A stretch of DNA of 64,000 nt from NCBI GenBank assembly GCA_903939115.1, contig CAJAFV010000046.1, forward strand, positions 101,663 through 165,662. The letters run 5' to 3'. Under the pieces are notes generated by a model. The model was not told the origin of the DNA, ran no database searches, and saw nothing but the letters and a program-made list of their open reading frames with translations. Below, in pieces: positions 36,701-44,700 of this stretch (positions are counted from its first letter, which is position 1; each line of letters starts with the position of its first letter). The position numbers were made by a program, and so were the translations under genes. The DNA comes from an uncultured Geobacteraceae bacterium. GTDB taxonomy: Bacteria > Desulfobacterota > Desulfuromonadia > Geobacterales > Pseudopelobacteraceae.

Positions 36701-37347
36701 GGGATCTGCTCTTCAGTCAGGAGAAAACCGGCCTCAGCTTCTTTCAGGGTGATATGCTCGGCGGAACGCTCCTTGCCCGTTCTGTTTTTGACTTGAAACC
36801 AGAGGTGCCGGTTCTTGCCGCAGCCAGTTCTTTTTCAAATCTGGACGTAACCTATCTGCTGCCGAAAGATGCCAAAAAGCAGCAGACGGATCAGGACGCA
36901 GATATAACCGGTGAGTTGAGTTTTACCGCACCGCTGACTCCCGAACAGCGTGAGCTGTTTGAGCAGTTGCGACTTGCGGTTAACATACGAAAAATCGGGG
37001 CAAACACTCTTGAACGGGCGCTTTTCACTCTTGATCCGTACGAACGGAACGAACAGCTGGTTGCTCAGCGTAACATGCTGCGCCTTGGCCGACTGAAGGG
37101 GCTGCGGGCAACTGCGCTAGATGGCGCTTTCAGTATGGAGGGTGAAGCAGAGATTAAAGGGGTTGCGGTTGAACTGCCTAATGTCGATCGCGTACGAATT
37201 TCCGAATTACCGCTGCGTCAGGAACTGGCAAAGAACAGGGCAGGTATCATGGCATTACGCGGTTTTCTTGACCTGGTACGGGCTGATACGCTGGTTGTCG
37301 GGCCAAAAGGGGAGTTGTCATTGAAACGGAGGAGTTATGAAAAATAG
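33739..37347 (+). CDS. Large AsmA/YdbH-like envelope protein
   Basis: A 1202-aa protein with one N-terminal membrane anchor (LAALSIAISLSLLLLCLAFLP, residues about 17-37). The rest is a long, beta-rich periplasmic region of the kind seen in AsmA-like/TamB/YdbH proteins, a group now linked to lipid transfer between inner and outer membrane. Features include SVQTRIQRTLSAAMKREVVW after the anchor (AsmA-type start), repeated short amphipathic beta strands, and a C-terminal region with GELSFTAPL and SMEGEAEIKGV. Identification as YdbH-like leans on the downstream DUF1318 lipoprotein, since E. coli has ydbH-ynbE-ydbL. The last 11 nt overlap that gene. Confidence 0.75.
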   Translation: MTTNTRNTYSTRILKLAALSIAISLSLLLLCLAFLPTLVSSQSVQTRIQRTLSAAMKREVVWSRLAVSWSDGLVLSGLKLGDGPAPLFKTDIEQLVITPGISRGVDGRFGVDLVVKIKNVQAELAPGPPKAVPLPIKDPLTLLAEAIQKVQGLDLPLPVDLRVQMEIAPLQVAYHVPAPGKQLQLTDFSLRLAMPSLATKPVTAEVNGRVVVDGRNMGKVNFNAKVSDLVTNERRIQLAAALFAIDAAAPGTSFAVTGGLGQVDGFTARLKLDLPRLLAVAHPFVPPAIPELAGTIELLLQAKADAERNLHATVTLEGDGLAAHGGALKAKRVGSLDLKLQQQIVTDHTRQRVEFPGGTCIIPELLNVAWSASVSHPTVPARSLDLQVGPMRLDLARALAVATPFLPPETPIKDLSGELTLRSLNLKLTGPDNNGDLAVAGFGVRLPHLRAALKKGELTAADVELLLEKVSCPLVAKLPVKLGADLLWSVKSAALSGAQPLSIQGARGTVGVVVNDLNLKSASPRNIAASIVVTQSIDLGRVSSGTQFTVEKVHEQLRFLGRAAENGDIEATLPEFSLIAASLQGKKDGKRFGPLPLTASLTATNLYLSAAHGAKPTLKHAAARISAGEAVQVVAEAALSGASPQRATTSGTARLDLRRTLPVLKDFLPSGLKADGVVSAAWDIAALLPDKTLAADTNLMRSARAGLSLFDKLELSVKLDTVSATVPSATGTINVAGLHTGPDLRIVSTNRGDLARFEGGLRISAVSGLPGSAGKLPPQHGSFVFNGQLSDWREFRLSEEFRIDPLAVVHEAELNVSRIDTLLDEKQPFSVATLIKRLDATLLATVEGEFTRNLKPLLPGIDLAGTINSAVRVDLAAGRDIAVRCSLATRDFGAQLANGTKIEGVRSDIAINRSYSLAVTTPGERWTPLSTALVRPAVVATANPGAAGIAGRIHDDLRGDVGGARSFSIKRITTKASGVPLVLTALEGDLLFSQEKTGLSFFQGDMLGGTLLARSVFDLKPEVPVLAAASSFSNLDVTYLLPKDAKKQQTDQDADITGELSFTAPLTPEQRELFEQLRLAVNIRKIGANTLERALFTLDPYERNEQLVAQRNMLRLGRLKGLRATALDGAFSMEGEAEIKGVAVELPNVDRVRISELPLRQELAKNRAGIMALRGFLDLVRADTLVVGPKGELSLKRRSYEK

Positions 37348-37984
37348 TTTGTTAGGTGCGGTAAAAGCTTTCATAACACGGAGAGCACTGTTATTCAGCC
37401 TGGGTTTTTTAGTCTCAGCCTGTACACTTGCCAAGGTCGATGTCAATGTTGTCAGTGAACGGACATCACTGGAAAATCAGGTGCTTGGGACGTATAACAG
37501 TCTGAGTGAGGATATGTTGCTGGTTGCCTCGGTGCGTGGCGTGTCTCCGGGCGGGAAGATTGATGCGGCACCGCGCCATACACCGGAGCAGCTTGATGCA
37601 ACCAGGGCGCTGGAGACGATCGCTTTTCATGCTGACGACGTGGAAACCTTCAAAAAATTCGGCTGGATTGGTGAAAATAACGAGGGGTTGTTAACTCCCT
37701 TTACCCGCGAGACCCCCAAGGTTACTTCGGAGGAGTTGAAGTCGTTTGCCGCCAACTACAGTGCGGCCGAATTTCAGCAGGTGGTGCAGGAGGTCAACCA
37801 GGCACGCGAAGTGTTGATGATGCGAGTAGTCCAGACCAATGAAAACTTTACGATTAAGGATCTGCCGGCTATTCGCAAGGTATTTGCCAAGATAAATCGC
37901 CAGAACAGCGCCCCGGGCGCCAAGGTGCAGGAAGCGGATGGCCGGTGGATTACAAACCTTACCACCCCCCAACCCCCTCCTTAA
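37337..37984 (+). CDS. DUF1318 (YdbL-like) lipoprotein with a repeat-derived C-terminus
   Basis: This 215-aa protein has a lipoprotein signal: positive N-terminus, hydrophobic run ALLFSLGFL, lipobox VSAC with Cys29. The C-terminal part reads INRQNSAPGAKVQEADGRWI, close to the end of E. coli YdbL (ARAQPGEYVQGINGKWL), which marks DUF1318. The N-terminal part after the Cys could play the role of the small lipoprotein YnbE. The final residues NLTTPQPPP and the TAA stop are encoded by repeat unit A, so the native end of the gene has been replaced by the repeat. GGAGG lies just before the ATG. It probably works with the YdbH-like protein upstream in the envelope. Confidence 0.8.
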   Translation: MKNSLLGAVKAFITRRALLFSLGFLVSACTLAKVDVNVVSERTSLENQVLGTYNSLSEDMLLVASVRGVSPGGKIDAAPRHTPEQLDATRALETIAFHADDVETFKKFGWIGENNEGLLTPFTRETPKVTSEELKSFAANYSAAEFQQVVQEVNQAREVLMMRVVQTNENFTIKDLPAIRKVFAKINRQNSAPGAKVQEADGRWITNLTTPQPPP

Positions 37985-38145
37985 CTACAGGAGGGGGAGT
38001 TTTTGGCTCCCTGCTGTTCCAGCAGGTGCCGGTTTTGTTTTTGTTGTTGGTTTTGTTGTTGGTTTAGTTTTTGTTTTTGTTGTTGGTTTTGTTTTTTTGC
38101 CCCCCTCCTGTTGTTAAGGAGGGGCTGGGGGTGGTCGTCTTTGAC
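37954..38145. repeat. Composite repeat unit A (left of the DUF559 gene)
   Basis: The unit begins AAACCTTACCACCCCCC and ends GGTGGTCGTCTTTGAC, forming long imperfect terminal inverted repeats around CCACCCCCCAACCCCCTCC. Each end carries a second hairpin (CCCCTCC...GGAGGGG). Inside are a perfect hairpin CCTGCTG-TTC-CAGCAGG (38010-38026) and about 70 nt made almost only of G and T (38031-38099). Unit B at 38535-38729 is a diverged direct copy. The unit's left end provides the last codons and stop of the upstream lipoprotein gene. Confidence 0.8.
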
Positions 38146-38178
38146 CTTGACTTTGCTTCACACATAAAGGTACTGCCA

Positions 38179-38565
38179 ATGCTCCTCTATAACCGGCCAC
38201 CATTAAAATCCCGTAGAAAAGAGTTGCGAAACGGCTCCACGCCAGCAGAGATAAAGCTATGGAGTGTGTTGCAACATAGCAATCTTGGCGGATACAAATT
38301 TCGGAGACAGCATAGTGTTGGTTTCTATATCCTTGATTTTTACTGTCCTTCTGAAAGGCTGGCTGTTGAGCTTGACGGAGATTCTCATTTCACCGTCGAT
38401 GCCATTGAATATGATCGTGAAAGAACTGCATATCTGAACGCATTGAATATCAAGGTAGTTCGGTTTCTGAATACGGATGTTTACGAAAATCTGAATGGTG
38501 TCTGCGAAAAGGTTTTGGAGGAGATCAAAGGCGAAAACCTTACCACCCCCCAACCCCCTCCTTAA
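38179..38565 (+). CDS. DUF559 endonuclease-like protein within a repeat cassette
   Basis: This 128-aa protein is of the DUF559 family, which belongs to the Vsr/PD-(D/E)XK-like nuclease fold group. The signature is TPAEIKLWSVLQ, then YKFRRQHSVGFYILDFYC and LAVELDGDSHF, with likely active-site acids in AE, LDF and ELDGD. The ATG at 38179 has AAAGG 8 nt upstream; the open frame extends back into repeat unit A, but that part is repeat-encoded. The C-terminus NLTTPQPPP comes from unit B and is identical to the end of the lipoprotein gene at 37984. The function of the family is not established; a mobile-element or DNA-repair nuclease are the main possibilities. Confidence 0.8.
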   Translation: MLLYNRPPLKSRRKELRNGSTPAEIKLWSVLQHSNLGGYKFRRQHSVGFYILDFYCPSERLAVELDGDSHFTVDAIEYDRERTAYLNALNIKVVRFLNTDVYENLNGVCEKVLEEIKGENLTTPQPPP

Positions 38566-38729
38566 CAACAGGAGGGGCAGCTTTTGCCTCCCTGCTGTTC
38601 CAGCAGGTATCGGTTTCGCTTTTTTGGTTTGCTTTGGTTTGCTTTGGTTTGCTTTTTTGCTTTGTTTTTTTATTTTCAGCTCCCCCTCCTTCCTTTCAAG
38701 GAGGGGGTTGGGGGGTGGTCGCTTTTGAC
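38535..38729. repeat. Composite repeat unit B (right of the DUF559 gene)
   Basis: A diverged direct copy of unit A, with the same left end (AAACCTTACCACCCCCC), the identical hairpin CCTGCTGTTCCAGCAGG at 38591-38607, a T-rich core built on TTTGGTTTGC steps, and the right end GGTGGTCGCTTTTGAC. The left end supplies the stop codon of the DUF559 gene. Its left terminal hairpin (CCCCTCCTTAACAACAGG) is the exact reverse complement of the right terminal hairpin of unit A, so the DUF559 gene is flanked by inverted repeats of about 40 bp. Confidence 0.8.
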
Positions 38730-38761
38730 TTTTGTCTCACTATTTGCTCTCAGGAGGGCGA

Positions 38762-41700
38762 ATGAAATTATACGCCGCAGTTATTCACATTTCGCTACTT
38801 ATGCTGACCTGCTCCTCGCCCGCAACCGCTCTCCCACTCGGTGACGAACTGCTGGCGCCAGCTGTGCCACGACCTGCACCCCGCACGCGTCCGGAACTTT
38901 CTCCCCAACCCGCAATCTTCAGCTCGCGGCAAGTCCTCTACACAGCCCGTGCCGCTAATGGTTCCCGGATGGTGACCGTTGAGCGGGGTGATAAGGGCGA
39001 TGAACTCTGGCTTTACTCCTTCGCTGCCGTTCCGGAATTACCCCGTCTGCTGCATTCGAGTCCGGTCAGGCTTGCGGCCCCCGCTCTCAATGCCGATGGC
39101 ACGTCCGTGGCATTCGTTGACGCAGAGAGTGACGTCAAAGGTGATATCTGGCTAATAATAATTGGTACATCTGCTGTTACGCCACAACGGTTAACCGGTC
39201 GTGACTCTGCCGACGATGCTCCGGTCTTTTCGAGCGACGGCTCGGCACTGGTCTACCAACGACAGCTGCCCGGCTCAGGACAGCGCGAGCTGATGCGTCT
39301 CAATCTCAAGGATAACAGGGTTGAACCGTTGCCGGTAGGTATTGACGCTGCTTTTGCCGCGCCATCGCCGGATGGGGAGAGGTGGCTGTTTGTGTCTCGG
39401 AAGTCAGACCCGAATGGCGATATCTGGGTGTGGAACGAGCGGGGGGGAACGGTCACACAGCTGACCAGTGGCGCTGAACGTGATCTCTACCCTTACTGGG
39501 AAAGCGCCGATACGCTGCTCTTTACCCGCCAACCCGCTGTCGTGGGGAATGCCGCAACCGGACAGGAAGCGGGGCAGATTTACCGGTTGCACCTTAAACG
39601 GACAGGCGATGACGGCTTCCCGTTTGCCGCTCCTCTCACTTCTGCCGCGTTGATGGCGGTTGCTCCAATTCCGGCGGGGGATCATTTTTACTTCGTTGCC
39701 GGTCTTGCCGGTGGCGGACAGGTGATGTCGCTCCCGGCATCTGGTGAAATTCCGGATCGCCCGACCGTGGCCGAACAGTGGGCGATGGCGCGTATTCTGC
39801 TCGAACGTCAGCCCCCTGACCCGGCCCACGCCAGGCTTGCCGCCGCCCGTGTTCTTGCGGGTGAAGGTGTGCCGACGCAGGAGGGCGCACTGGCCGGATT
39901 GGCGTTGGCAGGTTTGATGGAACAGGCAGGCGAAGCCGCCCGGGCCGGAGACCAGTATGCTTCGGTAGCGCGACGGTACGTTCAATTCTCACGTGAAGCA
40001 GCGTTGGCCGGCATCGCCCGGATCAGAGTGCAGACGGCAGAGCGCTGTAGCGACGCCGTACTGCTGCAGCGTCGACAGGAAATCATCCGCAACGCAGGGG
40101 TGGAGATGAAGTCTGCGGCTGAGGGGAAAGGCGCCGATGCAACCGCTCGTTATCTGATTGACTTTGCTCGCCTCCTCGCTGATTTTGGTGGTGGTGCGGC
40201 CGATCAGTTGACAGCGATTGGCTTAGTTGAGCAGGTCGCCGGTTTGAAAGATGCTTCCCGGCCTCTCAAGGCGGAAGCCGCCCTGCGGCGCGCTCTGCTG
40301 CTGGCGAAACTGGAAAAAGGGGCCGGTACGCTCGCTGCTCTTATCGATGTCGCTACCAAGTACGGTGATCAGGAAGAGTGGGCCGAAGCGGCAATCACTG
40401 CAGTTCTGGATCAGGTGTCTCCCCGTGATCATGACGATCAGGCGGCGCTCTCGGCGTTGGCGGAGCAGTATCGGACGCAGCTCCCCCGTGTGGCAATGGG
40501 GGCGTGGAACCGACAGGGGGACGTGGCATATCGGGCGAACGAATGGGCGAAAGCCAAGGATGCCTATCGTACGGTACTGGAAAAGTTTCCCGTCATTGCG
40601 ACACCGACCGCTGCGGCCCGTTTTGCCCTGGCCGAGGTCCTTTATCGCGAAGAGCGCTATGCGGAAGCTAAGGCGCTTTATGAAACGGAAATGAACCAGC
40701 AGCCGGAGGATACGCCGCTCTATCAGCTGGCCCGGGCCGCCTACATCCGCAAAACAGTGGCTGCGGGAGAAAACCTCTATCGACTCGGTGAGCTCGCCTC
40801 AGCCCGTTCGACGTTCCTCGATCTGATCCGGTATGACGGACGGAGCGTCGAGGCGCATCGCGGCTACATTAAATCGGTTGCCGCGATGGGGCAGGCTGTG
40901 GAGCTGCTTGACCGCTACCGCACACTGCTCAGCTCATATCCTGATGATCCGGTGCTGCTCTATGCTACTGGTCTGACACTGACCTATCTGCCGGGAAAAG
41001 AGCGCCTAGATGAGGCCGATCGTTTCATTGCCCGCTCAGCGGAGCGGATGCCGTCGTCGGAATACCCTCCGCAAACGCGCGGCTATCTCGCCGAGATTGC
41101 CGAAACAGTGTATGGTGAGCGGGGCGGCCTGGAACGCGCTCTGGCCTTTTATCGCCGTGCCTGGTTGCTCAACAGGCCTCTTGAACAGCCGGAAAACCGG
41201 GCTAATCTGGATCTGAATATCGGCAATATCGCCTATCTACTTGGCAGTAAGGCGATCGCCTGGAAATTCTACAGTCAGCGGTTGGAAGCAAAGATGCCGT
41301 TTGATAATGCTGAGACCGAGTTGATCTTTCAACAGCGCTATGCCGCGACCGCGTTTCAAATGCGCGAGAAAGAAGCGCCCATTACCGGTTATGTGAGAGC
41401 GCTGCAACTTGTGGAAGCGCGCCTCAATCCATCCCGTCCACTCGACCTGTTCGGTCGCCTGTCACGGCGCGTCGTCGAGCGGCTCTTTTCTGCTGCAGAT
41501 CGCAGCTCCTCTGCAGAATCAGCTTTGGCAGAGCAGCAGTCGATTACCGCCGAGCTTGAACATCAGGGAGCTTCTCCGCCGGATGCACCACCTTCTGCAG
41601 GATGGAACAGTTTTGAAAAAACGATCCGATCACTGCTCCAGCGGGAACGGGCTCTGCTGAGCTCCGCACCTTCCTGGAACAAAGATGCGGCCAAAAGTGC

Positions 41701-44700
41701 TGTGGAACTGAACGGCATGCTGGCTGCTGTCGAAAAAGAGCTTGATGCCGTGCCGCGTCTGGTAGAAACGGCCGCGGAAATCCATGACCGGCTTGGCCTG
41801 GCCTATCTTGAGGCGGATCGCTACGGAGTGGCGCGTGAACAGTTTGACGCGGCCTTCAAGCTGAATCAAGGACTTGGGCATACCGGCAACCTCGCTTCAA
41901 ATCGCCGTTCAGCCAGCATTGCCGCCTATCGGGAGGCACATGTCGCGTCAGGTGAAGAGCAGCAGCGTTTGCTCCGCGCCAGTCGTGACGGCTTCATTGA
42001 GCAGCTGCAGCTGATTAAAAGTCATCCCCCTGCATCGAAAGCACCGACAAGGCGGAGTGGCGGTTTAATGGAAATCTCCGCAAACCTGGCACTTGAAAAA
42101 GGTGGTTCTACCGACGCCGCCTTTGGTTTTAGTGCCGGGCAGGAACAGCGGCTCGCAGAAATCTATCTGGCCCGGATCCAGTCGGAGCTGGGCAACCCAT
42201 CTGCCGCGGCGGACCTGTTGAGGAATCAGCTGAAACAGTACCCGACCGACCCTGGGAAAGTAGCTCTGCGCGATCTGTATGGGGTGACACTGTTGTCGCA
42301 TCGGACCGCACACATCGATTTTGCGCTCGGAGACGCCTCGAAAGCGGCGGAAGGTTTTCACCGTTCAACGCTTCTTTCTCTGCAGGCGGGCAACCCGATC
42401 AGCGCCATGCTCAATCTGGTTAACTGGGGAGAGTTACTGCTTGCTGAAGAGAAGCCGGGTGGCAGTGCCGGCTTTCTGGCTGCCGAAGTTCGTGTCGCCC
42501 GGTTGACGGACAGTTCCCGTGCCTCCCTCCCGCCGCTCGTATATGCCCGTTTCCTCAACGATACCGGGGTACTCATTGCCCGGCTGGCACCAAAAAACAG
42601 TGATGACGGCAGCCGTCAGGCATTGCTCTTTAAAGCACTTGAGCGCTGGGACAGAATGCTCTTCATCCCGACTGACAGCAACGACAAAGAGCTGCTTCAT
42701 CAGCAGCTCCGCCTGCGGATCGCCGCCCAGCTAAACCGGGGCGCTGTCCTGGAAGCGCTCGGTCTGAATGACGGTGCTGAGGCTGCCCGGACAGCCGCAG
42801 TCAATGTGGCGCATACGGCTGCCGCCGGGTCGCTTGAATGGCGTGCGCTCGCCGCAGTCAGCCGCTATGATCAAGCGCTTGGGCTGCTCGAACATCTGCC
42901 GCTGACCGAATATGATCTGCAGCAGGGCGAGGTGATGACACGTTTTGCTCCGCAGTTGGAGGAACTTGCGGCAGGAAATCCTGAGAAAGCGTTTGCGCTT
43001 CTGGAAAAGCTGAGCGAGTTGGAGCGGGTGCAGCTACTCGGGCGCGGGGCCCTCGGTCTGGATGCTCCTGCCACGATAAGTCAGTTCCGTGCTGCAGCGC
43101 CGCGTCTGGCCGAACTGGACCGGCTGCATAAAGCTGCTGCCACGGCTGCTGCAGCAGACAAAGAGTATCTGCAGCTGCGGATTCAGCAGGAACAGGCGGC
43201 AGTTGACGATCTTTTCGGCGCAAAACTCGAACGCCTGCCATCATATTATGCGCAGGGAGGCGCCGGGTTGCTCCGTCTGGTCGCAGCTTCGGTTGATCTG
43301 AGCAGTTTGTCCAGGTCAGAAGATGCTTCCCAACCTCACTCCGAGGTATTCAGTGCGGCACAACAGCGCTTCAGCACGGTTCAGTCGGCGTTCTACAAAG
43401 AGTGTGCCACCGGGAAAGGGGGTGCGCTCTGCCGCCTTGTAGCGCCGCAACCGGTCGAGCTGATCGATGTTCAGGAAACAATGCCGGGCAAGACGCTGCT
43501 CCGTTTTACACCGCTTGACAGCTCTCGCTGGCTGCTCTTTACGATTGGCGGCAAAGCGGGCATGTCTGTCGAAATAGTTGACAGTACAAAGCTTAACGAT
43601 CGGCTTGCCGCAACTCCGCAGGTACTGGCCGCGTATGAAGATCCAAACCGTTTTGCCGCTGCACCGGTAATCAGTTGGGGGCTCAGCGCCACCCATCTGG
43701 TTCAGTCGTTCTCGCTGCGCAAACCGTTCCGTCGTCAGGTGCTTGACCGGTCCGGATGGTGGCAGAACGTTGCACCGTTCATGCTACTCGATGCACCCCG
43801 CATGTCAGAGCGGCTCACAGATACCCACACGCTGGTTCTCCCGGGTCGGGGCGGTCTGCTCCCTGAAGTGCCCTCGCGCAGTGGCGGCAGCGGCTATTCG
43901 GTGCCGTCATGGGAAGATGAAACAGCTCTGCGCCATCCGTTCTCCGAGTTGCGCTCTGCAGAAAACCTCTCACTGGTCGTTGCGCCGCACGCCGGCTTGC
44001 GCCAGGCGTATAGCCTCGGACATCTGGCGGAGCTGCATGGTGTGCCGTCACTGCTTGTATCAACCGGTACAACGGCTGAAGCCGCGGCCGGTGATGCGAA
44101 GGCGTTTATTTCAGCGTATGCCACTCAGTCGCTTGGCGATGCCCGTACACAGCTTAAAGGCGGCTGGCTCCTGCTTGGTGACTGGGGTCCGGATGTTGTG
44201 GAGGCGGCAAAACTGGGCAAAAGCCGCTTCATCGAATACGGTAAGGCGGGGATACTGGCCCACAACACCGGGTCATACTCGAAAGCGCTCTCCCTGTTTG
44301 AAAATGCCCTGGCAATTGTCGCCGAGAATCCTGCTCTGGCAAAGCAACGCACTCCGCTGCACCGCTATGCCCGCGAAAGTGCTTTTGCCGCCGGATTTAC
44401 CGACCGGGCGATTATTCACGCCGACGCCCTGGTAAAGGGGCTTGCTAAAGAGAAACCATATTCGGCTGAACATGCCGATGCTCTGCTGCGCCTTGGCCTC
44501 CTGCAGGGAAATGCCGAACGGTTCAGCGATGCTGCCGTGTCGTTGAAAGAGGGGGTCGAGATCTTTGCTGATCTCGGCATGGTCAAAGAGCAGGCGGCGG
44601 CGCTGGCAGATTTTGGTGTCGTGATGGAAAATTCGGTTAATTACAGTGCCGCCCGGACTTTTTTTGAAGAATCTGCCGGTCTGCGGCAGACATTGAAGGA

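Noticed and set aside
38071..38178. N-terminal extension of the DUF559 frame with a membrane-like start
   Set aside because: These codons come from the T-rich core and right end of repeat unit A. The ATG at 38179 has a ribosome-binding site and begins the conserved family sequence.
37954..38729. Possible CRISPR array from the repeated units
   Set aside because: There are only two long diverged units with inverted-repeat ends and a gene between them, and no regular spacers or cas genes.
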